Shown here: positions 5,381 to 14,036 of the stretch, in pieces
Numbering within the stretch: the first letter of the stretch is position 1
Layout: each line of letters opens with the position of its first letter
Source of the DNA: Candidatus Parcubacteria bacterium
GTDB lineage: Bacteria > Patescibacteriota > Patescibacteriia > CAIXNZ01
Reading direction: 5' to 3'
Assembly: GCA_026395685.1 (NCBI GenBank)
Contig: JAPLYG010000017.1
Location: 1-36,334 of the forward strand
DNA length: 36,334 nt
Made by a program: the position numbers and the translations under genes
Notes under the pieces: generated by a model
What the model was told of the DNA's origin: nothing
The model's database searches: none
What the model saw: only the letters and a program-made list of their open reading frames with translations

Positions 5381-7621
5381 TTATAAGTGAGTGAGATCGA
5401 AAGTATATATCTTATTATCACTGCTTAGAATTATTTTTTTGTCTTTTTCATTTACCGTGAAATCTTGCAAATTATTAAACGCTTCACTGAAATATTGGAT
5501 TTTGAAATCTCCATTCTTATCAATCACCACAATACGCTTATTCTTCGGTTCCAGTATGTAAAGATAGTTTGTTTGTTCGTTTGTAAATAATCGCGTTGTT
5601 TCTTCTAAGGCTGGTTCTATATTTTTTAGCTCAAAAGCTCGCTTAGTGCCCTTAGTATATTTTAGAATTGACCCCTTCTTGTCCAGCAGCCAAATATTGG
5701 TATCAATTCCTAAGGCAACGATATCTTTAAAATCAGCCTGTTCTTTCAGCCAATTTAAACCCTGATCATAACCGCCATCTGTCTTACTATGACGATAGAT
5801 TTGGTTATTGGCAGTATCTATGGTATAAAGTCGATCATTGTAATCTTTAAAATCTGCAATTTTTGCGTTAGCATTCAAGCTAACTGAAAGCGGTATATAT
5901 TTTTGGTCTTGGTATTGGATAAATGAGTTTTTATCATGATAAAGCAGTATTTTGCCGTCTATAATGTTAGCTTTAATAATTAAGCCGATATCTGTTGAAT
6001 TGGCTTCATATTTTTTAACTTCCTTTGTGGTAAGATCAACAGTAAAACTTTCATTTTTTGAGGAATCGAAAGCATAGAGCAAATTGTTAAGATAAATAAT
6101 ATTTTGAATATTTATGCTGCTATCAGCAGCTGTGGCAATGTCAGCAATCAGGCTGGGGTTTTCAATTATGGTTATATGCCTTATTTTAGCAATTATTGTC
6201 GTTATATTTTTATTAAGTTTCTCATAGGCTTCTTTTTGTTGTTTTGATTCAATCGGTAAAGAGGCTAATAATTGCTGGGCTTGATTGATAGCTTCTTTGG
6301 CTTTATCCTCATTGCCATAAATAAGATCTGATTCGGCTTCACTTCTTTTCTGTTCAATCTTAGCAATAATTTCCTGGTAATCCTTCTGGAATATTACCTG
6401 GCTCTGATGTTTTTTAAAGACAATAATACTAAAAATGAACAGCAGAATTAATATCCCCCCGGCAGTCAAAAGAATTTTACTTAGATTAGGCACATTCCTA
6501 AATCTGTTTTTGGAAATATTATAGCGAAGCTGTAATTTGTTTTTAAAATTATTAATTTTTCCCAAAAGGCGTCCGTTTTTTGCCGGAAAAAGTTTCATTA
6601 TTTTTCTTGCAGAAACTTTGATGTTGTTTAATGCATCACTTCCACTTTTAACTTCCGTATTTACGACAGGCACCTGCTCAATATTTTCTGCATTTATATC
6701 TGATTCACTTTTTAGTTTCGGCGATGTTGTCTTGATCTTGTCCAGATAATTTTTGGCTTTATTAAGAAAGTTTTTCAGCATGCCCCATAGTGAAGGCGCT
6801 AAAAGCTTTTCAGTCAAAGATTCAGTGTAATTCAATTCTGTAATAGATGTAAGTGAAGCAGGTTCTTTATAAGTATTTTCAGAATCGCTGAATATGTTTT
6901 TAATTAAGATGGCGGCAAAGTTTTGCCCTTCGAATTGCAATAATGAATTTTTAAAATATTCAGTCGCTTTGTGCAGGGGGAGAGAGGTAATAATTTTTTG
7001 AATTCTTTCCAGTGAAATATAATCAAGAAAATTGCCATTTGCCAAAATCAAAAAATCAGGGGGATTTACCTCTCCGGATAAAAGGTTGGAAAACAAGTTG
7101 GTATTTTCTTTGTTTCCTTGGCCGCTCTCATCATTGTTGGCAATTTTTTTAATATCAATAATTTTATAGTCTTGTTTTGACTTATGAACAAGAAAAATAT
7201 TAATATTATTTAAGTAGGAGATTTGCAGCTGGTTGTCTTTGAGCAGTCCGATTGAAAGGCTTATTTTTTCCCTGATTGTTTTTTCATTCAAATTTCCGAC
7301 TAAGGCAATTTGTCGGTCTTTAATCATCTGAACAAATTTTTGGTTTACTTGCTTTAATGTTTCTTCAAAACATAAAATAGGGTCTAAATTTTCATTTTCA
7401 GCATGACTATAATAAATATCCTCCAGATTGCTGATTAAAAGGTTAATGATATTATTATTTTCCCGGCTGGGGATATTAATTTCGATAATGCCAAATAATC
7501 GGCCCAGCAGCCTTTCTTGGTTTTGTGTCGGTTCACTAATAAAAAGCTTACACGCCGAAGCTGTTTTATTGGAATAGTAATGAATAAAAATATTAGCAAA
7601 TTGGCTCAAGATTTTGGCCAT
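5381..7621 (-). CDS. large single-TM protein of unknown function; N-terminal part possibly phosphatase-like, C-terminal repeats possibly beta-propeller-like
   Basis: 746-aa ORF; TM segment LSKILLTAGGILILLFIFSIIVFKK; coiled-coil EKRSEAESDLIYGNEDKAKEAINQAQQLL; C-terminal repeats of IWLLDKKGSILKY / NQIYRHSKTDGG type. Confidence 0.7.
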   Translation of the reverse strand: MAKILSQFANIFIHYYSNKTASACKLFISEPTQNQERLLGRLFGIIEINIPSRENNNIINLLISNLEDIYYSHAENENLDPILCFEETLKQVNQKFVQMIKDRQIALVGNLNEKTIREKISLSIGLLKDNQLQISYLNNINIFLVHKSKQDYKIIDIKKIANNDESGQGNKENTNLFSNLLSGEVNPPDFLILANGNFLDYISLERIQKIITSLPLHKATEYFKNSLLQFEGQNFAAILIKNIFSDSENTYKEPASLTSITELNYTESLTEKLLAPSLWGMLKNFLNKAKNYLDKIKTTSPKLKSESDINAENIEQVPVVNTEVKSGSDALNNIKVSARKIMKLFPAKNGRLLGKINNFKNKLQLRYNISKNRFRNVPNLSKILLTAGGILILLFIFSIIVFKKHQSQVIFQKDYQEIIAKIEQKRSEAESDLIYGNEDKAKEAINQAQQLLASLPIESKQQKEAYEKLNKNITTIIAKIRHITIIENPSLIADIATAADSSINIQNIIYLNNLLYAFDSSKNESFTVDLTTKEVKKYEANSTDIGLIIKANIIDGKILLYHDKNSFIQYQDQKYIPLSVSLNANAKIADFKDYNDRLYTIDTANNQIYRHSKTDGGYDQGLNWLKEQADFKDIVALGIDTNIWLLDKKGSILKYTKGTKRAFELKNIEPALEETTRLFTNEQTNYLYILEPKNKRIVVIDKNGDFKIQYFSEAFNNLQDFTVNEKDKKIILSSDNKIYTFDLTHL

Positions 7622-7750
7622 TTTGTTGAAAAAATTGACTGTTATTAGATAAATGTATTATACTAAAATAAAGGCAAAATGCCAAGGGTTGAGATATAGT
7701 TATGCACATATTTTGCCGCAGAGGTAATTATCAATATTTGAAATTATTTT

Positions 7751-8368
7751 ATGCTTGAACAATTATTTGGTTCGCAAACAAGAAGCAAGCTATTACAGGT
7801 ATTTTTGACTAATCCGGAAACTAAATACTTTGTCAGAGAACTGACCAGAGCTTTGAATTCCCAAATAAATGCTGTTAGGCGTGAATTACAGAATTTGGAG
7901 GATTTGGATATAATCAGGGTAATTGAAGAGGATAAGGGTAAGGAACTGCCCAAAGCAGACTCTAAGAGAAAGTTTTATCAGGTAAACCCTAAATTTATAA
8001 TTTTTCCCGAACTTAAATCGATTTTTCAAAAGGCGCAATTTATGTTGGAGAAAAATTTTGCTCGGGAGCTGAAAAAGACGGGGAGTGTTTATTATTTGGC
8101 TCTCTCTGGTTTTTTTGTCGGAGATAAGGAATCTCCCATTGATATGCTGGTTGTCGGTAATTTGGAAAAAAAGAGTTTCGAAAAAGTCCTCAGGAATTTT
8201 GAAAAAGACTTTAGGCGAGAAATTAATTATACTTTTTTGAATAAAGAAGAATTTGACTACCGCCGCAGCGTGGCTGATAAATTTCTGTATTCCATTTTAG
8301 ATGCCAATAAAATTGTTTTAATTGATGAGATTTTTAATCAAGCAAGCGCATTAAATGCTGAAAAATAA
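7751..8368 (+). CDS. winged-helix transcriptional regulator-like protein
   Basis: LFGSQTRSKLLQVFLTNPETKYFVRELTRALNSQINAVRRELQNLEDLDII is a typical winged-helix N-terminus. Confidence 0.75.
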   Translation: MLEQLFGSQTRSKLLQVFLTNPETKYFVRELTRALNSQINAVRRELQNLEDLDIIRVIEEDKGKELPKADSKRKFYQVNPKFIIFPELKSIFQKAQFMLEKNFARELKKTGSVYYLALSGFFVGDKESPIDMLVVGNLEKKSFEKVLRNFEKDFRREINYTFLNKEEFDYRRSVADKFLYSILDANKIVLIDEIFNQASALNAEK

Positions 8369-8792
8369 GAAGAATACAATTTATTTATATCTTAATACAT
8401 CTAAAAACAGGGAATTAGATGTTTTTTTAATTTCAAACAATAAACAAATTGATAAAATTATACAAACTGGAGATTATAAGGTAACGGAGTACCTATTAAA
8501 ATTGATTGAAAAGATATTAAAAAATAATAAGATTGATCCCAGTGATCTTAAGGGGATTATAACAATAACAGGCCCTGGACCCTTTACTTCTTTAAGAATA
8601 GCGGTTGCTGTGGCTAATGCATTATCATATTCTTTACATATTCCTGTAGTCGGCATCCAAAATAAACAAAAGATTGAGGATAATGATAGATTGCTTAAAT
8701 TGGGTCTTAAAAAAATGAAATTAAGTAAGTCCATAAAATATATCAGTCCTTTTTACGATCGAGGTCCAAATATTACCCTTGCCAAAAAGTAA
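8355..8792 (+). CDS. tsaB: TsaB-like tRNA threonylcarbamoyladenosine biosynthesis protein, short form
   Basis: ITGPGPFTSLRIAVAVANALSYSLHIPVVGI matches the TsaB/YeaZ GPGSFTGLRIG motif; overlaps the previous ORF by 14 nt. Confidence 0.75.
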   Translation: MLKNKKNTIYLYLNTSKNRELDVFLISNNKQIDKIIQTGDYKVTEYLLKLIEKILKNNKIDPSDLKGIITITGPGPFTSLRIAVAVANALSYSLHIPVVGIQNKQKIEDNDRLLKLGLKKMKLSKSIKYISPFYDRGPNITLAKK

Positions 8793-8805
8793 AGGAGGCG
8801 CAGGC

Positions 8806-8997
8806 TTGAAAATCTATTGTATTGATTGCCAGATAAGCTTTCCTGATACGGAGGAAAGCCTCGCTAAGGCCGAAGTTAACGACAATGGCAGGCCGACTGG
8901 GTGTCCACGGTGTAAGAAAAAGAAGATAGCCGTTATTTATGATATTAAAAAAGCAGAGGATCGAAAACGCTTTCTTGAAGGTGAAAAAAATGAGTAA
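8806..8997 (+). CDS. small zinc-ribbon protein
   Basis: Likely TTG start 8806 after AAAGGAGG; MKIYCIDCQISF...GCPRCKKKK. Confidence 0.6.
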   Translation: MKIYCIDCQISFPDTEESLAKAEVNDNGRPTGCPRCKKKKIAVIYDIKKAEDRKRFLEGEKNE

Positions 8998-9013
8998 CAA
9001 AAAGAAATGACTA

Positions 9014-9046
9014 ACAGCTCTGTCTTTAAGGGCTGTTTTTTTATTT
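9014..9046 (+). terminator. intrinsic terminator
   Basis: AACAGCTCTGTCTTTAAGGGCTGTTTTTTTATTT. Confidence 0.65.
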
Positions 9047-9097
9047 AGTCATATTTAGGGATTTTCATCCACCATGGTGAATATTTGGAACCTAAAG

Positions 9098-9244
9098 TTA
9101 TGCACAAGGCTTTATAACCCTGATTTTAAAGGATATTTAGCCTGTGTATAAAGTGGTTGACGCGTATTGTCAGGTGGGGTATAATTACTAAAGAAGGGAG
9201 TAAAGTGGATAAAAGTGGGGATAAACAAGGATAACTGTGGATAA
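9098..9244. promoter_or_regulatory. cluster of DnaA-box-like / MraZ-box-like sites upstream of mraZ
   Basis: TTATGCACA 9098-9106, TGTGTATAA 9143-9151 and TGTGGATAA 9236-9244 all fit TTATNCACA on one strand or the other; four GGATAA cores start at 9207, 9219, 9229 and 9239; AAAGTGG at 9150, 9202 and 9212. Confidence 0.5.
9157..9185 (+). promoter_or_regulatory. sigma70-type promoter for mraZ
   Basis: TTGACG 9157-9162, N17, TATAAT 9180-9185. Confidence 0.8.
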
Positions 9245-9298
9245 CTTTTAATAGGTCATTTGTACCTAAAATTCACAATCTAAGATCTAAAATCCAAT

Positions 9299-9730
9299 AT
9301 GTTCATCGGTGAATATCAACACAATTTAGATGAAAAAGGAAGGCTGGCAATACCAGTTAAGTTTCGTGCGAAATTAAGTAAGGGTGCAGTAGTTACTAAG
9401 GGTTTAGATAATTGTTTGTTTTTATATACCATGGAAGAATGGGGAAAGTTAGCGCCCAAGCTGGCTGCAATGCCTATTAGCAAGGCAAATACCCGTGCTT
9501 TCGGTCGTTTAATGTTAGCCGGAGCAATGGATGTGCAATTAGATAAACAAGGAAGAATTGTTTTACCTGAATATTTAAGGCAATTCGGCCAAATTAAAAA
9601 GAGATCGATTATCGCCGGCTTATATAACCGATTAGAAATTTGGGATGAAGATAATTGGAATAAATATAAGAAAGCAACGGAAAAAGAAAGTGTTGATATC
9701 GCAGAAGCATTGCAGGGACTGGATGTATAA
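9299..9730 (+). CDS. mraZ: transcriptional regulator MraZ
   Basis: MFIGEYQHNLDEKGRLAIPVKFR...DVQLDKQGRIVLPEYLRQF. Confidence 0.97.
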   Translation: MFIGEYQHNLDEKGRLAIPVKFRAKLSKGAVVTKGLDNCLFLYTMEEWGKLAPKLAAMPISKANTRAFGRLMLAGAMDVQLDKQGRIVLPEYLRQFGQIKKRSIIAGLYNRLEIWDEDNWNKYKKATEKESVDIAEALQGLDV

Positions 9731-9761
9731 ATTTACCTTTTATTATTAATATAATTAAGGA

Positions 9762-9787
9762 ATCCTCCTTTGCTAAAGCTACGGAGG
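9762..9787. repeat. short palindromic dispersed repeat
   Basis: ATCCTCCTTTGCTAAAGCTACGGAGGA. Confidence 0.6.
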
Positions 9788-9974
9788 AAAAAAATTAAGA
9801 AAGAAAAATTAAAAATTAGCTTGTTGTCATTTTTATTTCAAGGTCAGACAAAGTGTACCTTAAAAAAAATAAAATGGTAAACAAGTAGGGTTTTATTCAG
9901 GTGAGAAATGGCTATGCTTATCTATTTCTCTCCTGTAAAAACCTTATAACGGGGGATTTTTTTATCATAATAAA

Positions 9975-10907
9975 ATGGAATTTAAACATAAGTCAGTTCT
10001 CGCAAAGGAGGTTATTCAGTATTTGGCTCCTCAGCCCAATGAAAATTTTGTTGATTGCACCCTGGGAGGCGGTGGACATGCTGAGGCAATACTAAATTTG
10101 ACCGGACCAAGCGGTAAATTACTGGGAATTGATCTTGATCCAGAAGCTATAAAGGCTGCGCAGTCCAAATTACAGAGTTATGGAGACAGAGCAGTATTTA
10201 TCAATGATAATTTTAAGAATCTAAAAAGGATTATATATGACGCAGGATTTAATAAAATTAACGGTATTTTACTTGATCTTGGGATATCTAGCTTTGAACT
10301 TGAAGATAAAACGCGCGGATTTTCTTTTCGCGGTTCTTCATTTTTAGACATGAGGTTTGGCGCTACGGAAAAGACCGCTGCCTACATCATTAATCAGTAT
10401 AAAGAGGAAAATTTAACCAGAATTTTTAAAGACTATGGCGAAGAGCGCTATGCCAAGCTGATTGCCAGAGCAATAATCAATGAACGTAAGATTCAGCCGA
10501 TTAGCACTACGGAACAATTGGTAAAAATTATTGAAAAAGTCTATCAGCATAAGCCTAAATTAAAAATTCATCCCGCAACCAAGGTCTTTCAAGCACTTAG
10601 AATCGAAGTTAATCATGAATTGGAGAATCTGCAGGAAATATTACCCCAGGCTTTGGAATTATTGGTTAAGGGAGGCAGAATAGTAGTAATTTCCTTTCAT
10701 TCCTTGGAGGATCGCATTGTTAAAGATTTTTTTCGCCAAGAGGCAAAAGACTGCATCTGTCCGCCTAAAGTACCTGTTTGCACCTGTAATCATCAGCCGA
10801 AAATAAAGATATTAACAAAAAAAATAATAATACCAAGTAATAATGAAATAACGGAAAATTTCCGCAGTAGAAGCGCAAAACTTCGTGCAGCGGTCAAAAT
10901 AGCATAA
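9975..10907 (+). CDS. rsmH: 16S rRNA (cytosine1402-N4)-methyltransferase RsmH
   Basis: HKSVLAKEVIQYL...NFVDCTLGGGGHAEAIL...GILLDLGISSFELED..RGFSFR...ISFHSLEDRIVKDFF. Confidence 0.97.
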   Translation: MEFKHKSVLAKEVIQYLAPQPNENFVDCTLGGGGHAEAILNLTGPSGKLLGIDLDPEAIKAAQSKLQSYGDRAVFINDNFKNLKRIIYDAGFNKINGILLDLGISSFELEDKTRGFSFRGSSFLDMRFGATEKTAAYIINQYKEENLTRIFKDYGEERYAKLIARAIINERKIQPISTTEQLVKIIEKVYQHKPKLKIHPATKVFQALRIEVNHELENLQEILPQALELLVKGGRIVVISFHSLEDRIVKDFFRQEAKDCICPPKVPVCTCNHQPKIKILTKKIIIPSNNEITENFRSRSAKLRAAVKIA

Positions 10908-10913
10908 AATCGT

Positions 10914-11273
10914 ATGAACAACATAATTGCAGCTCACTGGAAGAGCTTTAAACAAAAAATTACTGATCGCACAGAATGGCAAGTTTGCCAAAGACACAAC
11001 AAAAATCGTTTATTAGTTTTGGGTATATTAGTTTTTGTTTGCGGTATTTTTTATTTATGGCAGATTAATAGCCTGGCGACTAAAGGATATCAAATAAAAG
11101 AATTAGAAGAGAAAGTCAGCGACTTAAAAGATAATAATAAAAAATTACAGGTGCAAATTACTGAATTGCGTTCAGTGAGCAGAATTAATGAGGAAGTTAA
11201 AAGGTTAAATATGCAGGAAGTAGCCAGAATAGAATATTTAAGCGCTAATGGTTCTGTGGCATTAAACAGATAG
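10914..11273 (+). CDS. FtsL/septum-formation-initiator-like protein
   Basis: Position after rsmH; single TM (LLVLGILVFVCGIFYLW) followed by a coiled coil. Confidence 0.75.
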   Translation: MNNIIAAHWKSFKQKITDRTEWQVCQRHNKNRLLVLGILVFVCGIFYLWQINSLATKGYQIKELEEKVSDLKDNNKKLQVQITELRSVSRINEEVKRLNMQEVARIEYLSANGSVALNR

Positions 11274-11291
11274 ACAAAATATATATAGAAA

Positions 11292-11328
11292 AAAGGACGG
11301 CTCCAAGGGGAAACGTCCTTTTATTTTT
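11292..11328 (+). terminator. intrinsic terminator
   Basis: AAAGGACGGCTCCAAGGGGAAACGTCCTTTTATTTTTTT. Confidence 0.75.
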
Positions 11329-12126
11329 TTACTTAAGGAAAAACTCTTCCATGCCAGGAAGAATTAATTGTACCCAGATTGGTTCTTCCTTGCCGAAGCT
11401 GATTACTTGAATATGGCCATAAAGGCTTAATAGTCCAAAGACTATACAAATAACCAATAATGGGAAGGAAAGGTGCAGTAAGGTCAGATGCACAGGCAAA
11501 AAGGTAAAAGTCTCGTGGAATTTAATTGATGTGGCCGGGTCAAATAGGAGCAGGCTGGAAATCACGATGATTTGAAAAACCATTTTGGTTTTGCCCCATT
11601 TGTTGGCCCCTGTTCTGCTGACATCAATCTGATGGATGATTTGCGGCATGCCCAATTCTTCAAAATAGCTGTGATTCTTTTCAAGCTTGGGGAAAATATC
11701 CTTAATAAAGAATTTGAATAGGGCAATCCCAAAAAGGCAGGAATCAATGATAATAATCGTCAAAATCGTGCCCAGATAGATATTATTCTTAATGTAAAAT
11801 AAGAATCCTATCCAGACCATGAAATTGACTGCTTTGTCAGCAGAAGGGTCGATAATCGCCCCCAGCTTAGTTTCCTGATTGCGAAAACGCGCCAAAGCGC
11901 CATCCAAGCCATCCATAATGGCAGCGACCAGGAAAAAGATGCCAGCTAACTTGAAAAAGTGCAGGAAAATTAGTAAGATTATAGGGAGCGATAGCATCAT
12001 GCGGATTAATGACAAGTGGTTCGGCGTAATCCATTTTGGCGTAAGTTTGACAAGGGGCAGGTAAGCAAGGTCAGATGGTTTGATTCTGGGGTATTTTTGG
12101 TAAATAGGCAATCTTTTCCGATACAT
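11329..12126 (-). CDS. CDP-alcohol phosphatidyltransferase family protein
   Basis: MDGLDGALARFRNQETKLGAIIDPSADK matches DGxDGxxAR...GxxxDxxxD; start 12126 preceded by AAGGAGG on the minus strand. Confidence 0.9.
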   Translation of the reverse strand: MYRKRLPIYQKYPRIKPSDLAYLPLVKLTPKWITPNHLSLIRMMLSLPIILLIFLHFFKLAGIFFLVAAIMDGLDGALARFRNQETKLGAIIDPSADKAVNFMVWIGFLFYIKNNIYLGTILTIIIIDSCLFGIALFKFFIKDIFPKLEKNHSYFEELGMPQIIHQIDVSRTGANKWGKTKMVFQIIVISSLLLFDPATSIKFHETFTFLPVHLTLLHLSFPLLVICIVFGLLSLYGHIQVISFGKEEPIWVQLILPGMEEFFLK

Positions 12127-12221
12127 CGCAAATCCTCCTTGTAAAGAACGGTGAAAAGAACGGTTGGTTTTCGACTGATTACAAAATATTAACAAAGTTT
12201 TATTAATTTGTAAATATATTA

Positions 12222-13337
12222 ATGTATAAGCTTTTAAAACAATCAAAAAGATCAAACGCGAGGCTTGGAATTTTAAAGACCGCTTGGGGAGTAATTCATA
12301 GCCCTTTTTTTATGCCGATTGCCACCAAGGCGGCCATTAAAAACTTGTCGGTGGAAGATATGGAGCAGTTAGGTGCTGAAATTATATTATCCAATACTTA
12401 TCATTTGTATTTGCAGCCCGGTGAAAAACTGATTAAAAAAGCCGGGGGTTTGCACAAGTTCATGAATTGGCCAAAACCGATATTAACTGACTCCGGCGGT
12501 TATCAGGTTTTTTCTTTATCAAAAATGAGGAAGATAAAGCCTGACGGAGTAGAATTTCAGTCTCATTTGGATGGTTCAAAACACTTTTTAACCCCTGAAA
12601 AGTCAATTCAGATTCAGCAGGATTTAGGGGTGGATATTATGATGGCTTTGGATATTTGTCCTCCGGGCGATAGTAAAAAAGAAGAAGTGGCTGAGGCTGT
12701 AGTAACTACATATGACTGGGCACAAAAATGTATAAAACAGTGGCATAGGAAAAAAAATAGTCAGCTTTTATTCGGTATTATTCAGGGTGGTATTTATCCT
12801 GATTTACGTCGGGTTAGTATTCAACAATTAACATCATTAAATTTTTCCGGTTATGCCTTGGGCGGTTTGGCAGTGGGCGAGGATCGTAAAGATATGTTTA
12901 AGATACTTGAGAAAATTGTCCCTTTAATGCCTGATAAAAAGCCTAGATATCTGATGGGCGTGGGCAGGCCTGAAGAAATAGTTCATGCGGTTAGGCAGGG
13001 CATTGATATGTTTGATTGCGTGATTCCGACCAGAGAAGCGCGTCATGGGAGATTGTATCAATTTTGTACTCAATCACAAAAGGGAGCTATTAAGCTGTTT
13101 GGCAAGCTTGCATACAAAACAGTTATCATTAAGAATACCGGATTTAAAAAAGATTTTTCCGCCATAAATAGCAAGTCAAAAATTAAATTATTGCGTAGCC
13201 AGTCAAAATCGTATCTTCATCACCTTTTTAAAACAGATGAAGGTTTGGGTTTGCGCTTGGCTACTTTAAATAATCTGGAGTTCTATCTGAGTCTTTTAAC
13301 TCAGATAAGGAGGGACATTAAGGAGGGAAGGCTCTAA
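12222..13337 (+). CDS. tgt: queuine/archaeosine-type tRNA-ribosyltransferase (TGT) lacking canonical Zn ligands
   Basis: ILTDSGGYQVFSL, GIIQGGIYPDLR, GYALGGLAVGE, FDCVIPTREARHG motifs. Confidence 0.95.
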   Translation: MYKLLKQSKRSNARLGILKTAWGVIHSPFFMPIATKAAIKNLSVEDMEQLGAEIILSNTYHLYLQPGEKLIKKAGGLHKFMNWPKPILTDSGGYQVFSLSKMRKIKPDGVEFQSHLDGSKHFLTPEKSIQIQQDLGVDIMMALDICPPGDSKKEEVAEAVVTTYDWAQKCIKQWHRKKNSQLLFGIIQGGIYPDLRRVSIQQLTSLNFSGYALGGLAVGEDRKDMFKILEKIVPLMPDKKPRYLMGVGRPEEIVHAVRQGIDMFDCVIPTREARHGRLYQFCTQSQKGAIKLFGKLAYKTVIIKNTGFKKDFSAINSKSKIKLLRSQSKSYLHHLFKTDEGLGLRLATLNNLEFYLSLLTQIRRDIKEGRL

Positions 13338-13351
13338 CCAAGGAGGAGACA

Positions 13352-13573
13352 ATGAGCGCTAACGTATTAGCAGTACAGAGGCAGATCGAAATGTTGCGCC
13401 AGTATGCTTTTAAATATGAAACTGCTTCCGCAATTGTCATAAATATCAATTTGCGGGTCGAGAATGGAGATTTTTCCTGGGGACTTTTGAGAACAAATCA
13501 GCTAGAGCTTGAATGTCTGCTGGAAAAATTAGCACGTGAAGAGTTTTGTGATTCAACCACAGGAACTAGCTAG
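13352..13573 (+). CDS. hypothetical 73-aa protein
   Basis: AAGGAGGAGACAATG start; followed by terminator GGAACTAGCTAGTCTAGTTCCTTTTGCTTT. Confidence 0.55.
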   Translation: MSANVLAVQRQIEMLRQYAFKYETASAIVININLRVENGDFSWGLLRTNQLELECLLEKLAREEFCDSTTGTS

Positions 13574-13658
13574 TCTAGTTCCTTTTGCTTTAGCCCAAAA
13601 TATGGTAAAATTAAGTTAGTTCAAATATCTTGATTTTATATAGATAAATAAATAGGGT

Positions 13659-14027
13659 ATGTCGAAAATGAGTGCCTCAAAAATTCCTTTTTTAGTCATA
13701 ATTAATGAAATTAGGACTATTTTGTATTTTCCTATTTGGTGGTATAGCAAAGGCTTGGTGAAAATGTTAAAGACAACCAGTTCGTTCATTGCTGATATGG
13801 AAAATACCATCGGTTTTTGGATTTGGGTAAAAAATTTATTTGTGCCGATGTTTGGGCAACATGATATCGCCGGACGCATAATCAGTTTTTTTCTAAGATT
13901 TTTCCAGGTAGCAGTAAAGGGGCTTGTCATGCTTGTAATCATGCTGGCTAGCCTTATAGTCGTGATTATCTGGCTAATTTTGCCGCCTTTTGCGATCTAT
14001 CAGTGTCTTATTCATATTAAATTTTAA
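13659..14027 (+). CDS. membrane protein adjacent to Clp-like ATPase
   Basis: 122-aa ORF with hydrophobic C-terminal segment GLVMLVIMLASLIVVIIWLILPPFAIY; 9 nt upstream of the next ORF. Confidence 0.6.
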   Translation: MSKMSASKIPFLVIINEIRTILYFPIWWYSKGLVKMLKTTSSFIADMENTIGFWIWVKNLFVPMFGQHDIAGRIISFFLRFFQVAVKGLVMLVIMLASLIVVIIWLILPPFAIYQCLIHIKF

Positions 14028-14036
14028 TAATAATAA

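Noticed and set aside
8355-8792. tsaB-like ORF as a pseudogene
   Set aside because: Shorter than typical TsaB but uninterrupted, overlapped with its neighbour as in an operon, and reduced TsaB is plausible in small genomes.
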